The translations under genes and the position numbers were made by a program. Of a stretch of 64,000 nucleotides of DNA, positions 24,737 through 34,323 are shown piece by piece. This stretch comes from Bartonella elizabethae F9251 = ATCC 49927 (GTDB lineage: Bacteria > Pseudomonadota > Alphaproteobacteria > Rhizobiales > Rhizobiaceae). The stretch spans positions 202,571-266,570 of the forward strand of contig NZ_JADB01000002.1 in assembly GCF_000518165.1 (NCBI RefSeq), given 5' to 3'. The first letter of the stretch is position 1. Every line of letters begins with the position of its first letter. The notes beneath the pieces are model-generated. The model saw only the letters and a program-made list of their open reading frames with translations. It was not told the DNA's origin and ran no database searches.

Positions 24737-24758
24737 GCGAATGATTTGCATTATCATT
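24737..24758 (-). promoter_or_regulatory. Fur/Mur-like operator of the sit operon
   Basis: On the sit strand the sequence GATAATGCAAATCATTCGC (24737-24755) matches the classical 19-bp Fur box GATAATGATAATCATTATC at 15 positions. An overlapping inverted repeat AATGAT-N7-ATCATT spans 24740-24758. It lies 23-44 bases upstream of the sitA start. In Rhizobiales the Fur homologue often acts as Mur, repressing sit when Mn is plentiful; that role here is inference. Confidence 0.65.
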
Positions 24759-25486
24759 TAGCAATAACAGTTATTTTTTGCATTTGCAATGAAGGATTTT
24801 TACAAAAATTAACTTTTCAAGTTCTTTAAAAATAATTTTTTATCGTCCTGAAAATTTACCTTGAAGAAAGCGAATGGTTTTAAAGAAAAATTGCTTTGTT
24901 GTTTTGCAAAGCATTTAACTAAAAAGCTAAGACATCTTTCTCATTCGTTTCTGGTACGCTTGTGTTTTATAGCACTTTTTATCTCATAGAGCCTGTGACT
25001 TTTCTGTTGCTGCTGAATCAAGATCTCATTCCAATGATAACACATCTCTCATAAAAAAACAGAACGCTCAAAACAGAGACTTATTATGTTATTCATGCGA
25101 ATTTTTTTTACAAAACACCTTATATTTATTTTACGGGCTTGAGCTGAAAGATACAGCGTCCAGAGGGGATGAGCTTCATCATTGATTTTACAAAATGTGG
25201 TATCATTATTTTATTTTTTCAATTCCATTGTTGCACGATTAATTCCCCATATTGAGACAGAGTTTGGCATTTGAGAGCCTTTGTAAGAAGCATTTTTATT
25301 TCTTTATTTATAGTTTCTAAACAACTGCTCCACTTTAATGTAGAAGAATAAAAGATTTTGATTCATTCGAAGAGGATTTGAAATGATAAGTCTCATAATA
25401 TTGAGGATTCTCATTTAAGATAAAAATTATCAATGAATGAATTATCGTAAAGCTGTCTTTCAAAAAATTCCATAGACTGCGAACCT
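24759..25486. other. intergenic, no gene seen
   Basis: About 730 AT-rich bases lie between the sit promoter and the pheT terminator. No frame has a start, ribosome binding site and coding composition together. It could hold a heavily decayed gene, but I recognise none. Confidence 0.4.
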
Positions 25487-25520
25487 TTAAAAAATAAAGG
25501 AGCACTCATAAAATGCTCCT
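25487..25520 (-). terminator. terminator of pheST
   Basis: On the complement AGGAGCA (25514-25520) pairs perfectly with TGCTCCT (25498-25504) and is followed by TTTATTTTTT, 28 bases after the pheT stop. Confidence 0.85.
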
Positions 25521-25547
25521 GTTTTTATAAAAGTCATTTGAAAATAC

Positions 25548-27962
25548 TCAATGACGAAGACAAGCACCTGTCGTTTTAGCGACATTTTCTATTACTTTTG
25601 CAGCAATTTCTTCTAGGTCTTTATCTGTCAAAGTGCGTTCAATCGGTTGAATAACAATTTCAATGGCAACAGATTTTTTATCTTCACCAAGGCTCTGATC
25701 TTCAAAAAGATCAAAAACCTGTACGGAATGAATAAGTTTTTTATCGGCTCCCTGAGCAGCACGAACAATAAGAGAAGAAGCAACCGTTTTTTCAACGATA
25801 AATGCAAAATCACGCCGCACCATTTGAAACGGTGATAATTTCAAAGGAGGACGGCTTTTCGTTGTTTTTTTCTTTGGTTCTGGAATTTGATCTAGAAAAA
25901 TTTCAAAGCCGCATAAAGGACCACTGATATCTAATTTTTCTAAGGTCGCTGGATGAAGAACACCAAAAAAACCAAGAATAATTTTCGGACCAAGTTTTAT
26001 GACACCTGAACGACCTGGATGATACCAATCAGGGGCTCCAACTTCAATCTGTACTTTTCCAACATCTATATCGCATGCTTCTAAAACGGCTAAAGCATCT
26101 GCTTTGGCATCAAAAACATCAACAGCTGTTGCATTTCCATTCCAAAAACGCCCAGCCCCTTCAAATTTCTCTGTGCCACGACGAATTCCACTTACAACAC
26201 GTCGTTGTTTATCAGGGGTATCACCTTCATAAATGCTGGAAACTTCAAACAAAGCAAGATCAGAAAAACCACGATCAGCATTTCTCTGTGCTGCCATAAG
26301 CAAACCAGGTAAAAGAGAAGGACGCATCACTGACATATCAGCGGCAATAGGATTGACCAATTTAAGCTCTGCTTGACCTCCCCCAAAAGCCAGAGCTTGA
26401 TTTTCGGAGATAAAAGACCATGTTACCGCTTCTTTCATGCCGCGATGGGTCAAAGCCAAACGGGTAGCGCGTGAACGAATTTGTGCGCATGTTAAAACTT
26501 GATCTTTTCCTTTTACGAAGTTTTCCAAAGGAATAGGTTTAATTTTATCTAACCCATAAATCCTCATGACTTCTTCCACCAAATCGGCTTTACCCATAAT
26601 ATCAGGGCGCCATGATGGTACTTTTACTGTAACGACATCTCCTTTTCCCTCAACGCAAAATCCAAGTTTCGTTAAAATAGAGATGACTTTTGCTGGCTCT
26701 ATTTCCAAATGTGTCAAACGTTTAATTTCAGAAAAAGGAAAAGCGATTTGTTTGGTTTCTTGTTGCTGATAGCCAATAATTTTTGCCTTGGATATTTCAC
26801 CACCACAAAGACGTAAAACAAATTCTGTTGCAATCTCAAGCCCTGTTTCCATAAAAGCCGGATCAACACCCCGTTCGAACCGATAACGTGCATCACTGAT
26901 AAGTCCTAATGTTCGCCCTGTTTGTGCGATGCTTTGGGCATCCCAAAGCGCCGATTCAATAATAACACGCCGTGTTGTTTCATCACAGCTTGTTTTCTCA
27001 CCACCCATGATACCGGCAATCGAAACAACACCTTCTTCATCGGCAATAACACAATCCTGAACACTCAAATGATAGATTTTTCCATTAAGTGCTTGAAGTT
27101 GTTCTCCTTCATACGCACAACGAACATACAAATTCCCTTTAATTTTGTCAGCATCAAAAACATGGAGCGGACGACCAAGGTCAAAACTGATGTAATTGGT
27201 CATGTCAACAAGCGCATTAATCGGTCTTAAACCAATTGCATTCAAACGTTGTTGCATCCACTGTGGTGATGGACCATTTTGAACATTACGCACTTCACGC
27301 CAAGCAAAACCTAAGCATAACGATGAAGCTTGTGAAAAATCGAATGAAACATCGAGGGGTGTGTCAAAGGAAGCTTCAAATTTTGGTAAAGACAATTCTT
27401 TTAATTGCCCGATTCCAGCAGCGGCAAGATCACGGGCCATGCCACGAACACCTGTGCAATCAGAGCGATTGGGAGTCAAACCAATATCAATGATCGGATC
27501 ATCTAAACCAGCATAAGCTGCAAATTCCCCCCCAATAGGTGCATCTTCTGGAAGTTCGATAATCCCATCATGTTCACCTGATAATTCAAGCTCACCCCAT
27601 GAACACATCATCCCAAAACTTTCAACACCACGGATTTTTCCTACAGATAATGTCACATCGAGTCCTGGAATGTAAGTACTGGGTAACGCAAGAACACCAA
27701 CAAGTCCTGCACGTGCATTTGGTGCTCCACAGACAACTTGAACAGGTGTACCAGAACCTGTATCTACGGATAAAATCTGGAGTTTGTCTGCATCAGGATG
27801 TTTTACTGCCGTTAAAATTTTCGCAATCACAAAACCTTTTAAAGAAGAACGATCATCAACATGGTCAACCTCAAGACCGATCGCTGTGAGTTTCTCACAA
27901 ATTTCATCCAAAGACGCATCTGTCTCTAAGTGATCTTTTAACCACGACAAAGTAAATTTCAT
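25548..27962 (-). CDS. pheT: phenylalanyl-tRNA synthetase beta subunit
   Basis: PheT is the large subunit of the (alpha-beta)2 enzyme charging tRNA-Phe. The 804 residues are the usual bacterial size. Domains run in order: N-terminal tRNA-binding OB domain (~40-150, with [13 protein letters not shown]), B3/B4 editing domain (~210-380), B5 domain (~400-475), the catalytic-like core (~480-680) and the C-terminal anticodon-binding ferredoxin-like domain (~710-804, ending TTGACLRH). It follows pheS after 31 bases and ends before a strong terminator. Confidence 0.96.
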   Translation of the reverse strand: MKFTLSWLKDHLETDASLDEICEKLTAIGLEVDHVDDRSSLKGFVIAKILTAVKHPDADKLQILSVDTGSGTPVQVVCGAPNARAGLVGVLALPSTYIPGLDVTLSVGKIRGVESFGMMCSWGELELSGEHDGIIELPEDAPIGGEFAAYAGLDDPIIDIGLTPNRSDCTGVRGMARDLAAAGIGQLKELSLPKFEASFDTPLDVSFDFSQASSLCLGFAWREVRNVQNGPSPQWMQQRLNAIGLRPINALVDMTNYISFDLGRPLHVFDADKIKGNLYVRCAYEGEQLQALNGKIYHLSVQDCVIADEEGVVSIAGIMGGEKTSCDETTRRVIIESALWDAQSIAQTGRTLGLISDARYRFERGVDPAFMETGLEIATEFVLRLCGGEISKAKIIGYQQQETKQIAFPFSEIKRLTHLEIEPAKVISILTKLGFCVEGKGDVVTVKVPSWRPDIMGKADLVEEVMRIYGLDKIKPIPLENFVKGKDQVLTCAQIRSRATRLALTHRGMKEAVTWSFISENQALAFGGGQAELKLVNPIAADMSVMRPSLLPGLLMAAQRNADRGFSDLALFEVSSIYEGDTPDKQRRVVSGIRRGTEKFEGAGRFWNGNATAVDVFDAKADALAVLEACDIDVGKVQIEVGAPDWYHPGRSGVIKLGPKIILGFFGVLHPATLEKLDISGPLCGFEIFLDQIPEPKKKTTKSRPPLKLSPFQMVRRDFAFIVEKTVASSLIVRAAQGADKKLIHSVQVFDLFEDQSLGEDKKSVAIEIVIQPIERTLTDKDLEEIAAKVIENVAKTTGACLRH

Positions 27963-27993
27963 TTTTAAACCTCACATGAAAGCGATGATAAGA

Positions 27994-29076
27994 TCACACA
28001 TTTCTATTAGGAAAAAAAGCAGGCATATCAAAGCAGCGAAAGCCATAATGGTCTAGCCAACGCAGATCAGCATCAAAAAAAGCGCGTAAATCAGGCATGC
28101 CGTATTTCAACATGGCAATACGATCAATACCCATTCCCCATGCAAAGCCTTGATATTCATCGGGATCTAAACCAACATTTTTCAACACATGAGGATGCAC
28201 CATTCCACATCCTAAAATTTCCAACCAATCCTGTCCTTCACCAAACTTTACTTCTGAACCAGAACGATCACATTGAATATCCACTTCCATAGATGGTTCA
28301 GTAAAAGGGAAAAAAGAGGGACGAAAACGCATTTTTACTGAAGCAACTTCAAAAAACTCTTTACAAAAAGTTTCATGCAGCCACATCATATGGGCGATGG
28401 TAGAGGTTTTATCAATGACAAGACCTTCGACCTGATGAAACATGGGCGAATGCGTTGCATCTGAATCCATACGATATGTTTTCCCAGGAATAATGATCCG
28501 TATCGGTGCTTTTTGTTTTTCTAGTGTGCGAATTTGTACAGGCGAGGTATGGGTCCGCAATAATTTGCGTTCTCCCATTTTATCAACATTAAAAAAGAAG
28601 GTATCATGCATTTCACGTGCTGGATGCCCTTCAGGAAAGTTCAATGCCGTAAAATTATAATAATCTGTTTCAATATCTGGTCCTTCTGCAAGTGAAAAAC
28701 CCAATTTTGTATAAATGGCGATAATTTCTTCAATCACCTGTGAAATAGGGTGAATACGCCCCCGTTCCATAGGCGAAGAACGAACAGGCAAGGTAACATC
28801 AACCGTTTCACGAGAAAGACGGGCATTCATTTCTTGTCTTTTGAGAAGATCACGCTTTTGCGTCCATAATTCTAAAATGCGATTTTTTAATCCATTAAGA
28901 ACGGGGCCAACTTTTTGGCGCTCGCTCGCCTCCATCTTTCCTAATGCTTTTAATTTTTCAGAGATGCTGCCTTTTTTACCCAATGCTGCAATACGCACTG
29001 TTTCAAGTGCCTGTTCATCACCTGCAGCTTCTAAGGCTAAACAAATTTCTTGTTCCAGACGCTCAATATCGTTCAT
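27994..29076 (-). CDS. pheS: phenylalanyl-tRNA synthetase alpha subunit
   Basis: PheS is the catalytic class II subunit, 360 residues. The N-terminal ~90 residues form the tRNA-binding coiled coil. The catalytic core contains [15 protein letters not shown] and [12 protein letters not shown] (~180-191), [10 protein letters not shown] (~215-224) and the C-terminal class II motif 3 region [17 protein letters not shown] (~314-330). The operon order rplT-pheS-pheT is widespread, but here a strong hairpin with a T run sits between rplT and pheS, so pheST may have its own control. Confidence 0.96.
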   Translation of the reverse strand: MNDIERLEQEICLALEAAGDEQALETVRIAALGKKGSISEKLKALGKMEASERQKVGPVLNGLKNRILELWTQKRDLLKRQEMNARLSRETVDVTLPVRSSPMERGRIHPISQVIEEIIAIYTKLGFSLAEGPDIETDYYNFTALNFPEGHPAREMHDTFFFNVDKMGERKLLRTHTSPVQIRTLEKQKAPIRIIIPGKTYRMDSDATHSPMFHQVEGLVIDKTSTIAHMMWLHETFCKEFFEVASVKMRFRPSFFPFTEPSMEVDIQCDRSGSEVKFGEGQDWLEILGCGMVHPHVLKNVGLDPDEYQGFAWGMGIDRIAMLKYGMPDLRAFFDADLRWLDHYGFRCFDMPAFFPNRNV

Positions 29077-29094
29077 ATTTTTGCCTATTTTTTA

Positions 29095-29130
29095 ATAAAA
29101 AAAACCCGCACTCGCAATAGCCAGTACGGG
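29095..29130 (-). terminator. terminator or attenuator between rplT and pheS
   Basis: On the complement CCCGTACT (29123-29130) pairs with AGTGCGGG (29105-29112) with one wobble pair, followed by eight T. It lies 40 bases after the rplT stop and about 20 bases before the pheS start. The position suits ending the rpmI-rplT message, or attenuation of pheST; I see no Phe-rich leader peptide. Confidence 0.85.
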
Positions 29131-29169
29131 ACCTCGAATAAATGAATGCTTTAAGAGAACACGACTGGC

Positions 29170-29571
29170 TTACTTGACAGCGCTTTCAAAAGCATTGGGC
29201 GTTGTGTCTTTTAGATATTCTAAAGCTTTTTTTGCCGAAGCAACTAAAGCAGAAAATGCTTCTGCCTCATAGATTGCTATATCTGAAAGAACTTTACGAT
29301 CAACTTCAATACCGGCTTTTGATAAGCCATCAATAAAACGTCCATACGTTAAACCTTCTGCACGAACAGCCGCATTAATTCTCTGAATCCACAAAGCGCG
29401 GAAAGTACGCTTTCTATTTTTGCGATCACGATAAGCATATTGCTTTGAACGATCAACGGCTGCCTTAGCAGCACGAATGGTATTTTTACGCCGACCGTAA
29501 AAGCCTTCCGCTTGTTTAAGAACTTTTTTGTGCTTAGCGTGTGCTGTCACACCTCTTTTCACACGTGCCAT
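29170..29571 (-). CDS. rplT: 50S ribosomal protein L20
   Basis: L20 is a 23S rRNA-binding protein needed early in large-subunit assembly. The 133-residue protein starts [20 protein letters not shown] and has the core [20 protein letters not shown]. It is slightly longer than E. coli L20 (118 residues) because of a C-terminal tail, [19 protein letters not shown], typical of alphaproteobacteria. It follows rpmI after 33 bases. L20 represses its own operon in other bacteria, and a structured leader precedes rpmI here. Confidence 0.97.
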   Translation of the reverse strand: MARVKRGVTAHAKHKKVLKQAEGFYGRRKNTIRAAKAAVDRSKQYAYRDRKNRKRTFRALWIQRINAAVRAEGLTYGRFIDGLSKAGIEVDRKVLSDIAIYEAEAFSALVASAKKALEYLKDTTPNAFESAVK

Positions 29572-29604
29572 GTTATAATCTCCTCAAAATCAAAAGCGCA
29601 AGGT

Positions 29605-29808
29605 TTAATGACCATTCGGCAAATAATGCTGAATAACTTTTTTAGCATCTTGTTCACACAAAACCATTGTTCCACGTGCATCGCGAATAAATTTATTCGA
29701 ACGCTTAATCATGCCGTGGCGTTTACCGGCGGCTGCTACTTTAATTTTGCCTGACGCAGTGATTTTAAACCGCTTTTTAGCGGATGATTTGGTCTTCATC
29801 TTGGGCAT
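29605..29808 (-). CDS. rpmI: 50S ribosomal protein L35
   Basis: L35 is a small basic large-subunit protein of 67 residues: [20 protein letters not shown] at the start and a C-terminus rich in Lys and Arg. The frame is open 47 codons further upstream, but that part is not L35-like and coincides with the structured leader, so the ATG at 29806-29808 is the start, preceded by GGAG. infC, the usual upstream partner in many bacteria, is not adjacent; the gene upstream is nth. Confidence 0.96.
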   Translation of the reverse strand: MPKMKTKSSAKKRFKITASGKIKVAAAGKRHGMIKRSNKFIRDARGTMVLCEQDAKKVIQHYLPNGH

Positions 29809-29819
29809 TTTGCTACTCC

Positions 29820-29945
29820 ATACATTAATTAATTCAATCGAATATATTATCCATTCAAGCGGACCAACACTTGAATAAGCATTTAAACAGCCACGGCATG
29901 CCCTGCCGGGCGGTTCTCCAGAGGTGTTCTCATAAGCTAGTATAC
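29820..29945 (-). promoter_or_regulatory. structured leader of rpmI-rplT
   Basis: About 140 bases precede rpmI. A TATACT-like -10 lies at 29939-29944 on the complement. Downstream, CGGCA/TGCCG (29904-29908/29894-29898) forms one hairpin with a GGGCA loop, and TTCAAG/CTTGAA (29870-29875/29854-29859) another. L20 represses rpmI-rplT by binding a leader in E. coli and Bacillus; whether this leader does the same is inference. Confidence 0.4.
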
Positions 29946-29964
29946 ACAAAATAGCAAGAGCATA

Positions 29965-30726
29965 TTACAAAAAAATTGGCGCTCCATTGCCTTGAATTTC
30001 AACCAAAGGTGCCGGAATAGCATTTGTTTTGCTTGCGGCTTTACAGAGATCCGCAATAATACATTGCCTACATTGTGCTTTACGTGCTTGGCAGATGTAA
30101 CGCCCATGCAAAATTAGCCAATGATGCGCATGACGAAGATAATGAATCGGTATAATTTTTAATAATTTTTTCTCAACAATCTCTGGTGTTTTGCCAGGTG
30201 CCAAACCAAGACGATTGCTTAAGCGAAAAATATGTGTATCGACCGCCAAGGTAGGTTGACCGAAAGCAACATTCAAAACGACATTAGCTGTTTTGCGCCC
30301 CACGCCTGGAAGGGCCATAAGTGCTTCACGGGTATCAGGGACTTGACCACCATATTGCTCCATTAAACAGTTGCAAAGTGCATAAACATTGCGTGCTTTT
30401 GCACGCCAAAGACCAATTGAACGGATATGATGTGCTATTTCTTCTTCTCCTAATGCAACCATTTTTTCCGGTTGATCCGCAAGGCGAAAGAGTTCTTTTG
30501 TCGCTTTATTAACGCTTACATCTGTCGCTTGAGCTGAAAGAACAACGGCAATCAATAGTGTAAAAGTGTTTATATAGTTAAGATCACTCTTAGGTGTCGG
30601 GCGTTGCACAGAAAAACGGCGAAATATTTCTGCAATTTCATCTTTATTATATAATATACCAGATAAATTTCGCACTTTTGATAATTTTATGGTATTTCGA
30701 GGTATTTTTATGTTACTTTGAGCCAT
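29965..30726 (-). CDS. nth: endonuclease III
   Basis: Nth is a DNA glycosylase/AP lyase that removes oxidised pyrimidines. The 253-residue protein has the helix-hairpin-helix with catalytic Lys in ALPGVGRKTANVVL (~145-158), the catalytic Asp in LAVDTHIFRL (~168-177) and the iron-sulphur ligands spaced C-X6-C-X2-C-X5-C in ICQARKAQCRQCIIADLC (~212-229). It is longer than E. coli Nth (211) because of an N-terminal extension of about 30 residues, common in related bacteria. Some of that extension may be untranslated if a later start is used. It diverges from hsp20. Confidence 0.94.
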   Translation of the reverse strand: MAQSNIKIPRNTIKLSKVRNLSGILYNKDEIAEIFRRFSVQRPTPKSDLNYINTFTLLIAVVLSAQATDVSVNKATKELFRLADQPEKMVALGEEEIAHHIRSIGLWRAKARNVYALCNCLMEQYGGQVPDTREALMALPGVGRKTANVVLNVAFGQPTLAVDTHIFRLSNRLGLAPGKTPEIVEKKLLKIIPIHYLRHAHHWLILHGRYICQARKAQCRQCIIADLCKAASKTNAIPAPLVEIQGNGAPIFL

Positions 30727-30747
30727 GGAACTCTCTTAATCTTCTCT

Positions 30748-30777
30748 CTTGAAGTTATCATTTACGCTCGCCATATG
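30748..30777 (+). promoter_or_regulatory. candidate RpoH (sigma-32) promoter of hsp20
   Basis: CTTGAAG (30748-30754) resembles the sigma-32 -35 element, and CGCCATATG (30769-30777) resembles CCCCATNT of the -10. Counted from TTGAAG to CATATG the spacer is 17 bases, as in heat-shock promoters. It lies about 70 bases before the start of a small heat-shock protein gene, which makes the match meaningful. Confidence 0.5.
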
Positions 30778-30822
30778 AGAAGAATGCAGCGAACACTTTA
30801 TATAGGGTTTGGTTAAGTCAAG

Positions 30823-30836
30823 CCGCTTTAAAGAGG
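30823..30836 (+). promoter_or_regulatory. candidate ROSE-like RNA thermometer
   Basis: CCGCTTTAAAGAGG can fold into a short hairpin (CC/GG, G-A mismatch, C/G, U/A, four-base loop) that hides the Shine-Dalgarno AGAGG of hsp20. ROSE elements of rhizobial small heat-shock genes use the same design, with an imperfect pair inside the Shine-Dalgarno stem. The short stem fits melting with heat, but no folding was computed. Confidence 0.4.
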
Positions 30837-30846
30837 ATACTCATGA

Positions 30847-31278
30847 ATGACACATGTGACATCTTTCTCCAATCCTTTTCTTTTAGGATTTGAAACCGTA
30901 GAAAAAATATTACAACGTATCGGTAAAGCTGATGAGGCTTACCCAGCCTATAATATTGAACGTTTACATAAAAACGATGATGCAAATCATATCCGGATAA
31001 CTTTAGCTGTTGCTGGATTTAAGATTAATCATCTTAATATTTTGCTCGATGATAATCAATTAGTTATTCATGGTAAACAAACAGACAATCAAAATCATCA
31101 ATATTTATATCGCGGTATAGCGGCGCGGCAGTTCCAGCGGACCTTTGTTCTTGCGGAAGGGATGAATGTTACAAATGCCGAGTTGAAAAATGGTCTTTTA
31201 TCAATTAATCTGTATCAACAAAAACTAAAAAAAGAAATAAAACAGATTCCAATTAAAGTCAGTAATGGTGAGTCATAA
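30847..31278 (+). CDS. small heat-shock protein, Hsp20 family
   Basis: This is a 143-residue alpha-crystallin-type holdase of the IbpA kind that binds unfolding proteins. The alpha-crystallin domain spans about residues 33-128: YNIERLHKNDDANHIRITLA, VAGF, then RGIAARQFQRTFVLAEGM and the NGLLSINL near the end, where family members usually have GLLxI/V. The N-terminus resembles IbpA (FSNPFLLGFETV). The in-frame ATG at 30847 is ten bases after AGAGG; an out-of-frame ATG at 30843 is closer. A heat-shock promoter and a thermometer-like hairpin lie upstream, and a DUF1150 gene follows after 26 bases. Confidence 0.92.
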   Translation: MTHVTSFSNPFLLGFETVEKILQRIGKADEAYPAYNIERLHKNDDANHIRITLAVAGFKINHLNILLDDNQLVIHGKQTDNQNHQYLYRGIAARQFQRTFVLAEGMNVTNAELKNGLLSINLYQQKLKKEIKQIPIKVSNGES

Positions 31279-31304
31279 AAGTTAAGGCGTAAAGGAACAG
31301 TGAA

Positions 31305-31556
31305 ATGGGAGAACATAAACAAAGCTTATCGTTTCAGAATACGTCCTACTCTGATGCGGGACAGATTGCTTATTTAAAAAAGGTTTGTACAGATGATCTG
31401 GCTAAAAACTTTCCAGATCTTCCTCCCATGACTCCAGGCATTACCATATGGGCGCTTTTTGGTGAAACAGGTTATCCGATCATTTTATCCGATGAGCGCT
31501 CTATTGCTCTTGCTGGAGCCAATGAGCACGAACTCCAAATTGTCACTCTACACTAG
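31305..31556 (+). CDS. DUF1150 family protein
   Basis: This small 83-residue protein has the DUF1150 features: a central DLPPMTPGITIWALFGETGY and a C-terminal hydrophobic-acidic SDERSIALAGANEHEL. The family is restricted to alphaproteobacteria and is often found next to hsp20, as here (26 bases after it), so co-expression under heat shock is likely. The function is unknown. Confidence 0.88.
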   Translation: MGEHKQSLSFQNTSYSDAGQIAYLKKVCTDDLAKNFPDLPPMTPGITIWALFGETGYPIILSDERSIALAGANEHELQIVTLH

Positions 31557-32145
31557 ATTGCGCTTTACGAGAAAAAACTTAAGCTCTTTTAAATTCTATC
31601 CGTTTTTTCTCAATTAAGGGTATTGAGCTGTATTTCTCTTTAGAATAAGTGTAAAGGGAGTGGTTCTCTATAAGTGTATTCATTTATGGGGCTTTGATAC
31701 CATTCACCGGTTTGATTTGGAATATCACTATGGAGGCTTTTAAAAGTCATAAAGCTTAAAGTGTAAGGATATGGTAAGTTTTACCATTAGGCCTTCATAT
31801 TCTTCACCCATTAGGTTGTTCTCTGATACCAGAAGTTACGCAAACAGATAGATGCCAATATACGCGCTAAATCTAGCATATAAAAGTCTGGAAGAATTTG
31901 TGCTGCGTTGAACCGTTTTGACACTTGTTTCAAACATGCATTTATGCTGGGATTAGATGTTGATTAACAGGTCATAGAAAAATAAAAGCTTTGTGTCTTT
32001 ATGAGGAAGTTTATGCAGGGCTTCTAATTTTGTGCTTCAAATGCTTCAGTACAAGGTATTTTTCTTTTTTGAATATTAAAGCTCTTGTTTTTATAGTGAA
32101 GTTACAGCACAACAAGCAAAATGAAATTATTTGAGGGGAAAAATA
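31557..32145. other. intergenic, no gene seen
   Basis: About 590 bases before ilvD show stops in all frames and no tRNA or clear hairpin with a T run. The ilvD ribosome binding site (GAGGGG) lies at its end. I see no T-box, leader peptide or riboswitch. Confidence 0.45.
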
Positions 32146-33984
32146 ATGCCTTCTTACCGTTCAAGAATATCGACACACGGGCGTAATATGGCGGGAGCTC
32201 GCGGTCTTTGGCGTGCAACAGGGATGAAAGATGCGGATTTCGGTAAACCCATTATTGCGATTGCAAATTCTTTTACACAATTTGTACCAGGGCACGTCCA
32301 TTTAAAAGATCTTGGACAATTGGTTGCACACCAGATAGCCATTTCCGGTGGTGTAGCAAAAGAGTTTAACACCATTGCTGTCGATGATGGAATTGCCATG
32401 GGACACGATGGAATGCTCTATTCTTTACCCTCACGTGAAATCATTGCTGATTCTGTAGAGTATATGGTCAACGCCCATTGTGCGGATGCTCTTGTCTGCA
32501 TTTCTAATTGTGACAAAATTACACCTGGAATGTTAATGGCTGCTTTACGGTTAAATATTCCAACAATCTTTGTTTCAGGCGGTCCTATGGAAGCCGGTAA
32601 GATTAAATGGAAAGATCAAGATTTAAGGGTTGATTTGGTTGATGCTATGGTCGCCGCCGCTTCAGAACAGAACTCAGAAGAAGAAGTTGCTGAAATGGAG
32701 CGTGCTGCTTGTCCTACATGTGGTTCTTGTTCAGGAATGTTTACGGCCAATTCCATGAATTGCTTAACAGAAGCCTTAGGGCTTTCGCTTCCCGGAAATG
32801 GATCAGTGCTCGCAACGCATGCAGATCGACGGATGCTTTTTGAAGAAGCTGGAAGGCAGATTATTGCATTGGTCAAGCGTTATTATGAAAGAAATGATGA
32901 AACAGTTTTGCCACGCTCTATTGCCTCACGCAGGGCTTTTGAAAATGCTATGACCGTTGATATTGCCATGGGAGGATCAACCAATACGGTACTGCACCTT
33001 TTAGCTGCGGCGCAAGAAGGTGAGGTGGATTTTACCATGACGGATATTGATCACCTTTCACGTCGTGTTCCAGTTTTATGCAAGGTTGCTCCTGCTGTTG
33101 CAAATGTCCATATGGAAGATGTTCATCGCGCGGGTGGTATTATGGGGCTTTTAGGCGAATTGGATGCGGCGGGACTCATTGATACCTCAGTTTATACGGT
33201 TCACGCAAAAACCATGAAAGAAGCTCTTGATCATTGGGATGTAAAACAAACCAATGAATCAACAGTTTGTGCATTTTATCGTGCTGCTCCAGGGGGGATT
33301 CCAACACAGACAGCTTTTAGCCAATCTTGTCGCTATGAGACTCTTGATCTTGATCGTGAAAAAGGTGTGATTCGCAATAGGGAACATGCCTATTCACAAG
33401 ATGGAGGATTGGCAGTTCTTTATGGAAATATTGCTAAAGATGGCTGTATTGTAAAAACAGCAGGTGTTGATCAATCAATTTTAACTTTTAAAGGTCCAGC
33501 AAGAATTTTTGAAAGCCAAGATTCAGCGGTTTCAGCAATCTTAAATGATAGAATTAAATCAGGTGAAATTGTTTTAATCCGTTATGAAGGACCACGTGGG
33601 GGGCCTGGAATGCAAGAAATGCTTTATCCAACCAGTTATCTTAAGTCTAAAGGATTGGGTAAGGTCTGTGCACTTGTGACAGATGGACGTTTTTCAGGGG
33701 GAAGCTCAGGGCTTTCGATAGGACATGTTTCACCAGAAGCGGCTGAAGGAGGAGAAATTGCGTTGGTGGAAGAAGGGGATATCATAGAAATTGACATTCC
33801 AAACCGTAGTATTCATATGTTGGTTGATGATGCTGAGATGAAGAAGCGTCGTGCTAAGATGGAAGCAAAAGGAAAAGATGCTTGGCAGCCGGTTGAGAAG
33901 CGCCAGCGCAAAGTTTCAAAGGCTCTTAAAGCCTATGCTGCAATGACGACATCTGCTGCAAAGGGTGCGGTTCGTAGCATATGA
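32146..33984 (+). CDS. ilvD: dihydroxy-acid dehydratase
   Basis: IlvD is the iron-sulphur dehydratase that makes the 2-keto acids leading to valine, isoleucine and leucine (and pantothenate). The 612 residues are the usual length. Cluster and active-site motifs are present: [12 protein letters not shown] (~123-134), [18 protein letters not shown] (~190-207) and the C-terminal [20 protein letters not shown] (~513-532). The frame opens at a TTG (32131), but the ATG at 32146 follows GAGGGG with good spacing and gives the conserved [10 protein letters not shown] start. No other ilv gene is nearby. Confidence 0.96.
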   Translation: MPSYRSRISTHGRNMAGARGLWRATGMKDADFGKPIIAIANSFTQFVPGHVHLKDLGQLVAHQIAISGGVAKEFNTIAVDDGIAMGHDGMLYSLPSREIIADSVEYMVNAHCADALVCISNCDKITPGMLMAALRLNIPTIFVSGGPMEAGKIKWKDQDLRVDLVDAMVAAASEQNSEEEVAEMERAACPTCGSCSGMFTANSMNCLTEALGLSLPGNGSVLATHADRRMLFEEAGRQIIALVKRYYERNDETVLPRSIASRRAFENAMTVDIAMGGSTNTVLHLLAAAQEGEVDFTMTDIDHLSRRVPVLCKVAPAVANVHMEDVHRAGGIMGLLGELDAAGLIDTSVYTVHAKTMKEALDHWDVKQTNESTVCAFYRAAPGGIPTQTAFSQSCRYETLDLDREKGVIRNREHAYSQDGGLAVLYGNIAKDGCIVKTAGVDQSILTFKGPARIFESQDSAVSAILNDRIKSGEIVLIRYEGPRGGPGMQEMLYPTSYLKSKGLGKVCALVTDGRFSGGSSGLSIGHVSPEAAEGGEIALVEEGDIIEIDIPNRSIHMLVDDAEMKKRRAKMEAKGKDAWQPVEKRQRKVSKALKAYAAMTTSAAKGAVRSI

Positions 33985-34323
33985 TTACGTTAAAGGTTCG
34001 GTTTAGGGAAAATGAACGGCGTGATAAGAGATTGAGTAAGTCTTTTTTCTAATATTCCAAGCTGATTATTTTACCTTGCTCTGGAAAAATATTTTAAACT
34101 AGGGAGTATAGGGTACATAAGGTTTTTGAGAGAGAAGTAAAAATACAGTGCTATGATTGTTAGATTTTACAGGAAAATAAACAATTGGTTTGAGGAAATA
34201 TCTATATACTTGCTTTCTTTATATGCGTTTAATGCTTTTTAACAGATTTTACATGAAAACGCTGATAATAGTGTGCAAAATCTAATATGCATGAGAACAA
34301 TCAAGAAAAAATACAGTGTTGGC
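33985..34323. other. convergent intergenic, no gene seen
   Basis: About 340 AT-rich bases separate the convergent ilvD and mutS. I find no hairpin with a T run that would end either gene, and no frame worth calling. Confidence 0.45.
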
